A DNA stretch of 64,000 nt from JADKAV01 sp963769435. Its GTDB lineage: Bacteria; Actinomycetota; Actinomycetes; S36-B12; UBA10799. A model generated the notes under the pieces. It made no database searches. It was given only the letters and a program-made list of their open reading frames with translations, and was not told the DNA's origin. Shown here in pieces: positions 1 to 8,921 of this stretch (its first letter is position 1; every line of letters starts with the position of its first letter). The stretch is from contig CAVYLN010000002.1 of NCBI GenBank assembly GCA_963769435.1, positions 930,001 to 994,000 of the forward strand, in the 5' to 3' direction. Both the position numbers and the translations under genes were made by a program.

Positions 1-369
1 GAGCACCGACACCGCGCCCCGGAAACTCAGACTCGCCTCCTCGCTCCCATCGATGACCTCTGGCGCGACACCGAGTCGATCGACCACGCCGGCCACGAAG
101 ACTTCCGCGTTGTCGGCGTCACGCGAGGCCGACGTCGCAACCATCCGGATCCGATCGGCACCCGCGGCCCGAATCTGCTCGGCGTAATCACTGACCGCGC
201 GCCACGTCCGTTCAACGGCGGCGTCGTCCAGTCGTCCGGTCACATCGACACCCTGCCCGAGCCGGACCACGCGCATCTGACGGGTGACATCCGTCAGGCC
301 GGAGGGTGTCACGTCCGCGATCAGTAGCCTGATCGAGTTGGTGCCACAATCGATCGCGGCGACCCTCAT
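1..369 (-). CDS. Exopolyphosphatase / guanosine pentaphosphatase (Ppx/GppA family), N-terminal part
   Basis: The 5' end of a minus-strand gene that runs off the left edge; 123 codons are present. The protein begins MRVAAIDCGTNSIRLLIAD, the first phosphate-binding loop of the ASKHA-fold Ppx/GppA family, which hydrolyses polyphosphate or pppGpp in the cytoplasm. A second family segment, ATSASRDADN, follows near residue 78. The ATG overlaps the stop of the DUF501 gene by 4 nt (ATGA), so the two are translationally coupled. The order FtsB-like, DUF501, ppx is common in actinobacteria. Ppx and GppA cannot be told apart from this fragment. Confidence 0.9.
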   Translation of the reverse strand, partial: MRVAAIDCGTNSIRLLIADVTPSGLTDVTRQMRVVRLGQGVDVTGRLDDAAVERTWRAVSDYAEQIRAAGADRIRMVATSASRDADNAEVFVAGVVDRLGVAPEVIDGSEEASLSFRGAVSVL

Positions 370-878
370 CCCCCGTCCTCCAGACAGCGGCCGGGCCGAT
401 CCAGGACACCCCTGAGCCGCAACTCGTCGAGGGCCTCGTCCCCTAGCGGGTTCACACCGGGTCCCATGGCCAGTGACTGGCCGACGAGTACGTGCAGACA
501 CTTGACCCGATCCGGCATGCCACCTGCTGAGATGCCGTCGATCTCCCAGACCTCACCGAACTGCGCACGTGCCTGCAGGTAGGACTCGTGGGCAGCCCGG
601 TACGCCCGGGCGGTCTCCGGCTCCTGGGACAGCCGCTGCTGCATGACCGCCATCATGCCCTCGGACTCCAGGGTGGAGATGGCGGCGTTCAGACGTGGAC
701 AGGTCACGTAGTAGAAGGTCGGGAAAGGGGTTCCGTCCTGCAACCGGGGCGATGTGCTGACCACTTGCGGTTGGCCACATCCGCAGCGGGCGGCGATGGC
801 CACCACATCCCGCGCGGGGCGGCCGAGTTGGCGGCTCACGACGTCCAGATCCGAGTCCACCGGCTCAGCGGGGGGCAT
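366..878 (-). CDS. DUF501 family protein
   Basis: A protein of about 170 residues of unknown function. It matches the actinobacterial DUF501 family: an N-terminal ARQLGRP-like segment (here SRQLGRP), a Cys-rich CGCGQP segment, then FPTFYYVTCPRLNAAISTLE and a C-terminal GINPL-type motif (GVNPLGDEALDELR). I chose the ATG at 878 (MPPAEPVDSD). An in-frame GTG at 890 is also possible and lies further inside the end of the upstream FtsB-like gene. It overlaps both neighbours, as expected for a tightly coupled ftsB-DUF501-ppx operon. Biochemical role unknown. Confidence 0.85.
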   Translation of the reverse strand: MPPAEPVDSDLDVVSRQLGRPARDVVAIAARCGCGQPQVVSTSPRLQDGTPFPTFYYVTCPRLNAAISTLESEGMMAVMQQRLSQEPETARAYRAAHESYLQARAQFGEVWEIDGISAGGMPDRVKCLHVLVGQSLAMGPGVNPLGDEALDELRLRGVLDRPGRCLEDGG

Positions 879-1332
879 CGGGCCGCACACTCACCACGGA
901 CTCGTCGGGTTGTTGCTGTGCCTGCTGAACGGAGCGCAGAGCGCGCTCGTACCACGCGGAGTTGTCCTCGACGTCCTGGGACAGGGGTTGCGGCTGCGGA
1001 TCCGACGACGGCGGATCGGTGACCACATACCCGGTCTCGCCCGGGTACTGCAGGTGGAAGCGTTCCCTGGCCTGGGCCACCGCGTAGTCATCGTCGGCCC
1101 AGAGGTCGGCCTCCTTCTGCAGGGCATCGACCCGTTCCCGCTGGGCAGCCGTGGTCACCTCGAGTTCGGCGATCATCGACCGCTGGTTGAGGAACTCCCG
1201 CAGAGGCAGCGCGAGGGTCAGCAGCAGTGCTGCGCCGATGATGACCACGACGGTGAGGCGTCCAGTGGTCAGCCCCGGGCGCTGAGCCGCCCGGATCGTG
1301 CTGGTCCTGTCCACGGTCCTAGCGTCACCCAC
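865..1332 (-). CDS. FtsB/DivIC-type septum formation initiator
   Basis: A 155-residue bitopic membrane protein. Residues about 25-45 form one hydrophobic segment (LTVVVIIGAALLLTLALPL), followed by a coiled coil to about residue 80 and the family signature ARERFHLQYPGETGYVV. FtsB-like proteins link FtsQ and FtsL in the divisome. The C-terminal tail is Pro/Gln-rich and probably disordered. In many actinobacteria eno lies directly upstream; here that place is taken by the MerR gene. The stop overlaps the DUF501 gene. Confidence 0.88.
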   Translation of the reverse strand: MGDARTVDRTSTIRAAQRPGLTTGRLTVVVIIGAALLLTLALPLREFLNQRSMIAELEVTTAAQRERVDALQKEADLWADDDYAVAQARERFHLQYPGETGYVVTDPPSSDPQPQPLSQDVEDNSAWYERALRSVQQAQQQPDESVVSVRPDAPR

Positions 1333-1380
1333 CCCGGTCCATCCCTTGCGTATTCGCAGGATATCCGGCGTGTTGGCCAG

Positions 1381-2118
1381 TCACAGCGACCGGGCGTAGG
1401 CGGTCAGCCCGTCACGCACATACTCAGCCCCCTCGACGCCGCCGTAGTTCGCGGCGAACCGGTCATCGTCGACATACATCTGGGCCAGCCCGATGAGTGC
1501 GTCGGTCGTGGGTGTGCGTCCACCCCAACCACGGGCGATCCAGCGGGCGTGCCGGGCGGCGATCGCGAACACAGGCTCGCTGTCCACGGGGAGTGCGGCG
1601 TGCCGGGCCGCGGCCCAGTCGGTCGCGATCTGTGTGTGTTCGTCCATGAAATCCCGCTGCTCGTCCTGGTCGAGGCCGCGCCACCACTTGTCGCTCTCGT
1701 TGTATGCCTGCTCGCCCCACCTGCTCTGCACCTCGTCGCGGTACTGCGTGTGATTGAAGCCTTCGAACATCTCCCCGGCCATGAGTGTCTCCTTCTGCTC
1801 GACCTTGCGTATGGTCTGCTCCACGCTGGCTATCTGCTTGTCCCACAGGGCACGGCGCCGGCGCAGGTCCCGCAGGTGTTCGCGCAGGGCCGCCACGTCG
1901 TCGGTCTCGCCCTGCAGGACACGTCGGATGCTGGCCAGCGGCAGGCCGAGTTCGCGCATGACGAGGATGCGCTGCAACCGCACGAGGTCCTCGCGCGTAT
2001 AGCACCGATAGCCCGACGCGTCGCGGCCGGCCGGCAACAGTCCGATCGCGTCGTAGTGACGCAACGTGCGACTGCTCAGGCCGGTGCCCTGGACGACCTC
2101 CCGGATTCCGTACTCCAC
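1381..2118 (-). CDS. MerR-family regulator with C-terminal TipAS domain
   Basis: A 245-residue transcription factor. Residues 1-70 are a MerR winged helix (YGIREVVQGTGLSSRTLRHYD, then the GYRCYT wing). Residues 70-110 form the dimerisation helix. From about 120 to the end it matches the TipAS antibiotic-recognition domain (EMFEGFNHTQY, WGEQAYNESDKWW, a terminal YVRDGLTAYA). TipAL-type proteins bind thiopeptide-like drugs or other hydrophobic compounds and activate their own promoter. The start is GTG at 2118. The promoter in front has the 19-bp spacer typical of MerR targets, and its predicted transcript begins at or next to this GTG, so the mRNA is probably leaderless. No adjacent efflux or resistance gene is visible, so autoregulation is the only visible target. 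Confidence 0.9.
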   Translation of the reverse strand: MEYGIREVVQGTGLSSRTLRHYDAIGLLPAGRDASGYRCYTREDLVRLQRILVMRELGLPLASIRRVLQGETDDVAALREHLRDLRRRRALWDKQIASVEQTIRKVEQKETLMAGEMFEGFNHTQYRDEVQSRWGEQAYNESDKWWRGLDQDEQRDFMDEHTQIATDWAAARHAALPVDSEPVFAIAARHARWIARGWGGRTPTTDALIGLAQMYVDDDRFAANYGGVEGAEYVRDGLTAYARSL

Positions 2119-2124
2119 GAATCG

Positions 2125-2155
2125 ACGGTAGAGGTTGACGTTGCGTGAAGGTCAA
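2125..2155 (-). promoter_or_regulatory. MerR-type promoter and operator for the TipAS regulator
   Basis: On the minus strand the -35 is TTGACC (2155-2150), the spacer is 19 bp, and the -10 is TACCGT (2130-2125). A near-perfect dyad (2135-2155) fills the spacer and overlaps the -35, with arms TTGACSTT and its complement around a GCGTG centre. A 19-bp spacer with a centred dyad is diagnostic of MerR activation by DNA twisting. The expected start is at about 2118, coinciding with the GTG codon. Confidence 0.85.
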
Positions 2156-2180
2156 GCGCGACCTCAGATGGGGCGCGGAC

Positions 2181-4029
2181 CTACTCGACGGTCACTGATT
2201 TCGCGAGGTTGCGGGGCTGATCCACGTCGTGGCCCTTCGCGGTGGCGAGCTCACACGCGAAGACCTGCAGTGGGACCGTGGTGACCAGCGGCTGCATGAG
2301 CGTCGGAACGGCCGGCACCGAGATGATCTCATTGGCGTACGGTTCGACGCCGTCATCGCCTTCCTCGGCGATCACGATGGTGTAGGCCCCTCGGGCGCGG
2401 ATCTCCTGGAGGTTGGAGATCATCTTCTCGTAGAGGACCGAGCGACCCTTGGCCGACGGCATCACACAGATGACGGGCAGACCCTCCTCGATGAGGGCGA
2501 TCGGCCCGTGTTTGAGTTCTCCGGCCGGGAAACCCTCGGCGTGCATGTACGCGAGTTCCTTCAACTTCAGAGCACCCTCGAGGGCCACGGGATAGCCGAC
2601 GTGCCGGCCCAGGAAGAGCACCGAACGGGCGTCCTTGAGCCCACGGGCCAGTTCTCGGACGGGATCCATCGTGTCCAACACGAGATCGATCTTGTTCGGC
2701 ATGCTGGCCAGGTCGGAGACCAGCCCCCGGATCTCGTCGCCGAAGAAGTTGCCGCGGACCTGTGCGAGGTACATGCCGAACAACTGGGTGGCGACCAACT
2801 GGGTGAGGAACGCCTTGGTCGAAGCGACCGCGATCTCGGGTCCCGCGTAGGTGTAGAGCGCGGCATCGGATTCCCGGGGAATCGTGGAACCCTGGGTGTT
2901 GCAGATGCTCAGCACGCGGGAACCCTGCTCGCGCGCGTGACGGACCGCCATCAGCGTGTCCATGGTCTCCCCCGACTGCGAGATCGCCACGACCAGCGTC
3001 TGTCGGTCCAGGATCGGGTCGCGGTAGCGGAATTCGCTGGCCAGTTCGACCTCCACCGGGATCCGCGTCCAGTGTTCGATCGCGTACTTGGCCACCAGTC
3101 CTGCGTGATAGGCGGTCCCACACGCGGCGACCACGATCTTGTCCACCTCGCGCAGTTCAGCTGTCGGAGATGGTCAGCCCGTCGAGCACCAACCGGTTGT
3201 CCTCGGTGATCCTGCCGAGGAGGGTGTCTGCGACCGCCTTCGGCTGCTCGGCGATCTCCTTGAGCATGAAGAGGTCATAGCCCCCCTTCTCAGCGGCGCT
3301 GGCGTCCCAGGTGACCTCGTACTCCTGCCCGCTCGCGGGTGCACCATCGAAGTCCGTGACGTCGACACCCTCGCGGGTGATGGTGATCACCTGGTCCTGA
3401 CCGAGTTCCATCGCGAATCGGGTATGCGCGATGAAAGCGGACACGTCCGAGGCCAGGAACGTCTCACCCTCGCCGAGCCCAACCACCAGCGGCGAATTCC
3501 GCCGAGCCCCCACCAGGGTGTCGGGGTCGTCGGCGGACGCCGCCACCAGTGTGAAGGCTCCGCGCAGTTGCCGGCAGGTCCGCTGCATCGCGTCGGTCAG
3601 ATCGACGCTGTCGCGAAGTTCGGCCGCCAGCAGGTGCGCGGCCACCTCGGTGTCCGTCTCGCTGAGAAACGTCACGCCGCCGGCCTGGAGTTGGTCGCGC
3701 AGTTCTGCGAAGTTCTCGATGATGCCGTTGTGGATGACGGCCAACCGGCCGTCCTCGCTGAGGTGCGGGTGGGCGTTGACGTCGTTGGGTGCTCCGTGCG
3801 TGGCCCATCGGGTGTGCCCGATACCCGCGGTGGTCTCCGGCAAGGGCGCCTCGGACAGCGCGGCCTCGAGGTTGGCAAGCTTCCCGGCCCGTTTGCGGGA
3901 CTGCACACCGTCGGCGGTAACGACTGCCACACCGGCGGAGTCGTACCCCCGGTATTCCAGGCGCCGTAGCCCCTCCACGACGACACCGGTCGCGTCCTGC
4001 GCCCCTACGTACCCCACGATTCCGCACAT
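2181..4029 (-). CDS. glmS: Glutamine-fructose-6-phosphate aminotransferase (isomerizing), frameshifted in this sequence
   Basis: GlmS makes glucosamine-6-phosphate from fructose-6-phosphate and glutamine, the first step to UDP-GlcNAc. The N-terminal part (4029 to 3157) begins MCGIVGYVG, with Cys2 exposed as the nucleophile of the glutaminase domain, and carries EYRGYDSAGVA and HTRWATHGAPN. The C-terminal part (from about 3158 to 2181) holds the two SIS isomerase domains (ACGTAYHAG, SQSGETMDT, GLPVICVMP) and ends AKSVTVE. The frame breaks at TGA 3157-3159. Dropping the base at 3159 joins ISDS to ELREVDKIV exactly and gives 615 residues, the normal length. I treat this as a sequence error in an intact gene. 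No glmS ribozyme is visible in the short upstream gap. Confidence 0.93.
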
Positions 4030-4055
4030 ATCCACACGGTATCTGTGCGCACCCC

Positions 4056-4068
4056 GGTATGTCGTACC
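4056..4068. promoter_or_regulatory. Near-palindromic 13-mer between glmS and the divergent DUF4262 gene
   Basis: The sequence GGTATGTCGTACC (arms GGTA and TACC around TGTCG) lies 26 bp upstream of the glmS ATG in the divergent intergenic region. The identical 13-mer occurs upstream of infA at 12633-12645. It may be an operator; no regulator can be assigned. Confidence 0.4.
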
Positions 4069-4121
4069 CCCGGCCTTGACTTGTCGTGACGGGGAGAGGC
4101 CCCGAACGAAGGAGTCCTGCG

Positions 4122-4502
4122 ATGTGTCGGATGTGTGACGACCCGAGCCTGACTGTGGCGGACATGCGGGCCGAGATGTTCCGCGTGATCGAGCAGTTCG
4201 GCTGGATGGTTCAGTACGTGGAGCAGGAGCCGGGCTACGAGTCGTTCGCCTACACGATCGGCCTGTCCGGACGGGATCTGCCGGAGTTGCTGGTCGAGGG
4301 GCTCGGACCCCGCGAATCCGCCGAACTGCTCAACCACGCTGCCCGCGAGGTGCTGCACGGCGGCCTCGGTCCGTGCGACCGGCTCAGCGGCCCCGACGGC
4401 CGGCAGTACCTGCTCGGGCAGATGGTGGACCCGGGTGGACTGTACGGCGCGATCGACGCCTACGGCGAAGGCATCGAGGCACTTCACCTCACACCCATGT
4501 GA
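4122..4502 (+). CDS. DUF4262-like small protein
   Basis: A 126-residue cytoplasmic protein starting MCRMCDDPS, with a CxxC at the N terminus. The segments YVEQEPGYESFAYTIGLSG and LPELLVEGL resemble the DUF4262 family, whose function is unknown. The ATG at 4122 is preceded by a good ribosome binding site (GAAGGAG, 4108-4114). A longer in-frame extension to 4086 lacks such a site. It is divergent from glmS and convergent with glmM. Confidence 0.75.
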   Translation: MCRMCDDPSLTVADMRAEMFRVIEQFGWMVQYVEQEPGYESFAYTIGLSGRDLPELLVEGLGPRESAELLNHAAREVLHGGLGPCDRLSGPDGRQYLLGQMVDPGGLYGAIDAYGEGIEALHLTPM

Positions 4503-4560
4503 CGATCCAGGCCTGAACGATCTGTGGAGGTGACTACATCGAGGGCGGTGATCCGACCGC

Positions 4561-5895
4561 TCAGATCGTCAACCGCTCGCGGACCACATCGGCGAGACCC
4601 TGGGCGACCTTGGCTGCGGTGTGCTCGTCCTCGGCCTCCACCATCACCCGCACCAAGGGCTCCGTGCCGGACTTGCGCAGGAGCACCCGGCCGGTGTCGG
4701 CCAACAGCAGTTCGGCCTCGGAGACAGCGGCGGCCACGTACGGGTCGCTGTCGAGAGCTTGCTTGTCCACACCACCGACGTTCACCAGCACCTGCGGCAG
4801 GCGGTACATCACGGCCGCGAGCTCGTCGAGAGGCAGTCCGGTGGCTGACATTCGAGCCATCACCTGCAGTGCGGTGAGAATCCCGTCGCCGGTGGTGGCG
4901 TGATCCGTCATGACCACGTGACCACTCTGCTCACCGCCGAGCACGAAGCCCGAACCGAGCATCGCCTCGAGCACGTAGCGATCGCCCACCGCTGTTTGGA
5001 CGACCTGGATCGACTCACGCTCCATCGCCAGCTTGAAGCCGAGGTTGGCCATCACCGTGGAGACCACCGTGTCCTGGGTGAGCCGGCCCTGGTCGCGTAG
5101 GGACAGCGCGATGATCGCCATCAGCTGGTCACCATCGACGATCTGCCCCCGGGCGTCGACCGCCAGGCAGCGGTCGGCATCACCGTCGTGTGCGATCCCG
5201 AGGTCCGCGCCGTGCTCGAGTACGGCGCGTTGCAGATCCTCCATGTGCGTGGACCCGCACCCGTCGTTGATGTTGTACCCGTCGGGCTGGCAGTGGATCT
5301 CGATGACATCCGCGCCGGCTTCCCGGTAGGTGAGCGGCGCCACGTGGGAAGCGGCGCCGTTGGCACTGTCCACAACGACGACCAGGCCGTTCAGTGGCGA
5401 CGTGATGCTCGTCAGGAGGTGGCCCACGTATTCACCGCCGGCGGCTTCATCGGTGACGATGCGGCCGACGGCGTCGCCGAGTGGGCGGTCCCACTGTTCC
5501 TGCAGTCGCGCCTCGATCTGAGCCTCCACATGATCGGGCAATTTGTTCCCGTCAGAGGTGAAGAACTTGATTCCGTTGTCCGGCATCGCGTTGTGCGATG
5601 CCGACAGCATGACTCCGAGGTCGGCTCGCCGCGCCCTGGTCAGGAATGCGACGGCAGGCGTCGGCAGGACGCCGACATCGATGACGTCGACTCCGGCACT
5701 TGCCAGTCCCGCGGACACCGCGGCCTGCAGGAACTCGCCACTGGCGCGTGGGTCCCGGCCGACCACGGCCGTTCGACGCGACCCGACCTCCGAGAGGATG
5801 TGCGCGGCGGACACCGAGAGGTCCAGTGCCAACTCCGCCGTGACGTCCCGGTTGGCGAGTCCCCGTACGCCGTCGGTACCGAACAGCGAGCCCAT
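4561..5895 (-). CDS. glmM: Phosphoglucosamine mutase
   Basis: Converts glucosamine-6-phosphate to glucosamine-1-phosphate, the step after GlmS in UDP-GlcNAc synthesis. It is 444 residues, the usual length. The N terminus MGSLFGTDGVRGLAN is the family start. The active serine is Ser100 in SASHN; here the next residues are AMP rather than the common PxxD. The metal site is HDGDADRCLAVD near residue 240. The C-terminal phosphate-binding loop RKSGTEPLVRVMVE is complete. It lies 8 nt downstream of rpsI, so it is probably transcribed with rplM-rpsI, as in other actinobacteria. Confidence 0.97.
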   Translation of the reverse strand: MGSLFGTDGVRGLANRDVTAELALDLSVSAAHILSEVGSRRTAVVGRDPRASGEFLQAAVSAGLASAGVDVIDVGVLPTPAVAFLTRARRADLGVMLSASHNAMPDNGIKFFTSDGNKLPDHVEAQIEARLQEQWDRPLGDAVGRIVTDEAAGGEYVGHLLTSITSPLNGLVVVVDSANGAASHVAPLTYREAGADVIEIHCQPDGYNINDGCGSTHMEDLQRAVLEHGADLGIAHDGDADRCLAVDARGQIVDGDQLMAIIALSLRDQGRLTQDTVVSTVMANLGFKLAMERESIQVVQTAVGDRYVLEAMLGSGFVLGGEQSGHVVMTDHATTGDGILTALQVMARMSATGLPLDELAAVMYRLPQVLVNVGGVDKQALDSDPYVAAAVSEAELLLADTGRVLLRKSGTEPLVRVMVEAEDEHTAAKVAQGLADVVRERLTI

Positions 5896-5903
5896 GGCGA
5901 CGA

Positions 5904-6347
5904 TCAGCGCTTGCTGTATTGCGGCGCTTTGCGAGCCTTCTTGAGTCCGTACTTCTTGCGCTCCACGACCCGCGGGTCACGGGTGAGGAATCCGGCCTTC
6001 TTGAGGTCGGGGCGGTAGTCGTCTTCGTCGATCTCGAGCAGCGCGCGGGCGATGCCGAGGCGAAGTGCGCCCGCCTGACCGCCCACGCCGCCACCGTGCA
6101 GCCTGGCGACGACGTCGTACTGGCCGTCGAGCCCGAGCACACGGAAGGGTTCGGTCACGATCTGCTGGTGGACCTTGTTGGGGAAGTACGTCGCGAGATC
6201 GCGGCCGTTGATCTTCCACTGCCCCGAGCCGGGCACGACGCGCACGCGCGCCACGGCTTCCTTGCGCCGACCGGTGCCGCCGCCAGGACGGTCCACCGCC
6301 TGGCGGGTCGCAGCGGCGGGGGTCTCTGTGGTCAGAGTCTCAGTCAC
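5904..6347 (-). CDS. rpsI: 30S ribosomal protein S9
   Basis: A 147-residue small-subunit protein. After an acidic, Thr/Ala-rich N-terminal extension of about 25 residues typical of actinobacteria, the core starts at TGRRKEAVARVRVVPG. It includes GGGVGGQAGALRLGIARAL and ends KKARKAPQYSKR, the conserved tail that reaches the P-site tRNA. It lies 19 nt downstream of rplM. Confidence 0.98.
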   Translation of the reverse strand: MTETLTTETPAAATRQAVDRPGGGTGRRKEAVARVRVVPGSGQWKINGRDLATYFPNKVHQQIVTEPFRVLGLDGQYDVVARLHGGGVGGQAGALRLGIARALLEIDEDDYRPDLKKAGFLTRDPRVVERKKYGLKKARKAPQYSKR

Positions 6348-6366
6348 GGGGTTTCCTTCCTCGGCG

Positions 6367-6810
6367 CTACTGCGCGACCTGGCTGATGACGTACGGGGTC
6401 GGCTGCTGCGCAGCGTGCGGGTGGTCAGGGCCCGCGTAGACCTTGAGCTTGCGGATCTGCTTGTTGCCCAACTTGTTGTGGGGCAGCATCCCGGCCACGG
6501 CCTTCTCGATCACGCGGCGCGGGTTCTTCTCCAGCAGGTCGCCGTACGAGGTCGACTTCAGACCACCGGGGTAACCGGAGTGCCGCTGGTCGAGCTTCTG
6601 CTCCGCCTTGGCGCCACTGAGCGCCACCTTCTCGGCGTTGATGACGATCACGAAGTCGCCGGTGTCCACGTGCGGGGCGAATGTGGGCTTGTGCTTACCG
6701 CGCAGCAAAGTGGCGGCGTGCGTGGCGAGACGACCCAGGATGACATCCTCGGCGTCGATGACGTGCCACTCGCGGGTGACGTCGTCGGCTTTCGGGGTGA
6801 ACGTGCGCAC
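6367..6810 (-). CDS. rplM: 50S ribosomal protein L13
   Basis: A 147-residue large-subunit assembly protein. It begins MRTFTPKADDVTREWHVIDA and contains GRLATHAATLLRGKHKP, HSGYPGGLKS and AVAGMLPHNKLG, all family signatures. It is the first gene of the rplM-rpsI-glmM unit. The 213-nt gap upstream (6811-7023) must hold its promoter. There I see only short dyads, for example a perfect palindrome CAACCTCAGGTTG at 6893-6905, and no clear -35/-10 pair. Confidence 0.98.
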   Translation of the reverse strand: MRTFTPKADDVTREWHVIDAEDVILGRLATHAATLLRGKHKPTFAPHVDTGDFVIVINAEKVALSGAKAEQKLDQRHSGYPGGLKSTSYGDLLEKNPRRVIEKAVAGMLPHNKLGNKQIRKLKVYAGPDHPHAAQQPTPYVISQVAQ

Positions 6811-7023
6811 GACTTCCTACCTAGTTCAGTGTGGTGGCCCTGCCGGGAAGCAGTAGCTCTGCTGTTGGGCTGGGGAACTGCAGGTGCAGTCTCAACCTCA
6901 GGTTGGCGCGCACACGGCGCACACGACCTCCCAGAAGGATAACTCACCGGGCCCGCAGTGAGGCAGGTGGGGACCCGTGCTGTGCAGCGGAGGTGCCAGT
7001 TGTGACACCCCCGCGCCCAGCCG

Positions 7024-7957
7024 TCAGTCGTAGTACTGGATCCCGTCCACGTCGGTGGACACCCGGGTTCCCGACTCGTCGGCAAGGATCGCCGTGAGAT
7101 TCTCCAGCGCGCCGATCACCGCGACCTTGCCGGATCGTGCGAACGTGCAGGCCGCGTCGACCTTCGGGACCCATGGAACCGGCCGGGAAGTCCAGCGCCT
7201 CCAGTGCATCGGGGTGTGCGGCGGCGATGGCCTTCTGGTCCGGTGTCCCCCAGTTGACGTAGACGGCGTCCGCGTCGGTGGCGATCACAAGAGTGTCCGC
7301 ATCGATGTCGCGGGCCAGAACCATCGATGAGAAGTCCTTGTCGATGACCGCCTCGACACCGACCAGTTCGCGGGTCCCCTTCTTGTACATGGTCGGGATG
7401 CCGCCGCCACCGGTGCACACGACCACGGCCCCTTTCTCCAAGCACCACTCCACCGGACGGATCTGGAAGATCCGCTGCGGCATGGGGCTGGGCACAACAC
7501 GGCGCCATTTGTCGCCGTCCTGGCGAACGGTCCAACCCTTCTCCTCGGCCAGGCGCTTCGCCTCTTCTTCGCTGTACACCGGTCCCACGAACTTCGTCGG
7601 GTTCTCGAAGGCAGGATCGTCCGCGTCGACCTCGGTCATCGTGAGCAGGGTTGCCAGCGGCTTCTCGAAGGGCAGCAGGTTGCCCAACTCCTGCTCGATG
7701 AAGTAGCCGATCATGCCTTCCGTCTGGGCGCCTAGCACGTCGAACGGATAGGTCGACTCCTCGTTGAACGAGGCGGCCTGAAGGGCAAGCAAGCCAACTT
7801 GGGGTCCGTTTCCGTGGGAGACGACCAGTTCATGGTCCAGTGCCACTGGCGCCAATGCCTCACACGCCAAGCGGACGTTCGCCCGCTGGCTGTCCACCGT
7901 CATGGGTTCGCCACGCTTCTGGAGTGCGTTCCCGCCGAGAGCAACCACTACACGCAT
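7024..7957 (-). CDS. arcC: Carbamate kinase, frameshifted near the C terminus
   Basis: Carbamate kinase interconverts ADP plus carbamoyl phosphate with ATP plus carbamate. The protein starts MRVVVALGGNALQKRG at ATG 7957, with GGAGG six bases upstream. It shows SHGNGPQVGLLALQ, CTGGGGIP and TDADAVYVNWGTP. Near 7166-7168 one extra base in a three-base run shifts the frame. Removing it joins FPAGSMGP to KVDAACTFARSGK and gives the proper end TRVSTDVDGIQYYD, 310 residues in all. No arginine deiminase (arcA), ornithine transcarbamylase (arcB) or antiporter is nearby, so its pathway cannot be read from context. Confidence 0.92.
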
Positions 7958-8063
7958 CAATAGCCTCCGTCTGTGTCGGTCTGTAGCAGCAGAGTGTCAT
8001 GACCTACTCAGGTGACGCATCTTGTCCGCGTCATGACGCGGTGAACTCTGCCCGTCGGCAGGG

Positions 8064-8921
8064 TTACCCGCGGTAGCGCCGCGCCCGTGTGGCCTGCTCG
8101 GCCAACCGGTCATCGGGCGGGTACTCCACGGCCACGAGCGCGAGGCCGTGCGCAGGCGCAGTGGCGAACAGGGACACCCGGCGGCGGCCGGCCAGCACAT
8201 CGGAGAGTGCCTTGGCGTCCAGACGGCCCTCGCCGACTGCGATCAGAGCACCCACGACAGACCTGACCATCGAGTGGCAGAACGCGTCGGCGGTGATACT
8301 GACCGCGATCAGGTCGGGATCCCGCGGATCAACGCGTCGGATCACCTGCACATCCAGAACGGTGCGCACCGACGAAGCCTCCGGCCGGGCTCTGCAGAAC
8401 GCCGCGAAGTCGTGCTCACCGCGAAGGACCTGACCGGCGGAGTGCATCTGCTGCACGTCCAGCCGGCGTCGATGCACCAGCACGCAGTTGCGACTACGTG
8501 GATCCAGGCCCCCACTGTCGGAGATGAGGTACTCGTACGTGCGTGAACGGGCCGAGAACCGCGCGTCGAACCCGGCAGGGGCAGCGCCCGCCGCGAGTAG
8601 CCGGACGTCTGCGGGCAGGACCGCGTTCAGTCGCCTTACGGCCGCATCGTCCCCCGGCCAGACTCCGGCCGGCAGGTCGACGTGGCACACCTGCCCGAGG
8701 GCGTGCACACCGGCATCCGTGCGTCCTGCGACCGTGACGCGTGCGGGCACACGCATCACCCGTTCGATGGCCCGCATCACCTCGGTCTGCACGGTCCGCT
8801 GGTCGGGTTGCGATGCCCACCCGGCGAAATCGCTGCCGTCGTAGGCGAACACGAGCCGGAAACGCAAAAGCCCGCCACCTTCCGGCGCGGGCTGTTGCGT
8901 TGGGGGTTGAGCGTCAGTCAT
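8064..8921 (-). CDS. truA: tRNA pseudouridine(38-40) synthase TruA
   Basis: Makes pseudouridine at positions 38-40 of the tRNA anticodon arm. It is 285 residues. It has AYDGSDFAGWASQPDQRTVQ and the catalytic aspartate in GRTDAGVHALGQVCH, then YEYLIS, GEHDFAAFCR and FCHSMVRSVVGALIAVGEG. The ATG overlaps the end of rplQ by 8 nt once the rplQ tail is repaired. The rplQ-truA order is common in actinobacteria. It is complete and in frame. Confidence 0.97.
   Translation of the reverse strand: MTDAQPPTQQPAPEGGGLLRFRLVFAYDGSDFAGWASQPDQRTVQTEVMRAIERVMRVPARVTVAGRTDAGVHALGQVCHVDLPAGVWPGDDAAVRRLNAVLPADVRLLAAGAAPAGFDARFSARSRTYEYLISDSGGLDPRSRNCVLVHRRRLDVQQMHSAGQVLRGEHDFAAFCRARPEASSVRTVLDVQVIRRVDPRDPDLIAVSITADAFCHSMVRSVVGALIAVGEGRLDAKALSDVLAGRRRVSLFATAPAHGLALVAVEYPPDDRLAEQATRARRYRG

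Noticed and set aside
2181..4029. glmS as two separate genes (glutaminase and isomerase)
   Set aside because: The two frames join exactly after removing one base, with no loss of conserved sequence and the normal total length.
4030..4121. A glmS ribozyme or riboswitch upstream of glmS
   Set aside because: The divergent gap is about 90 nt, shorter than the ribozyme, and shows no matching core.
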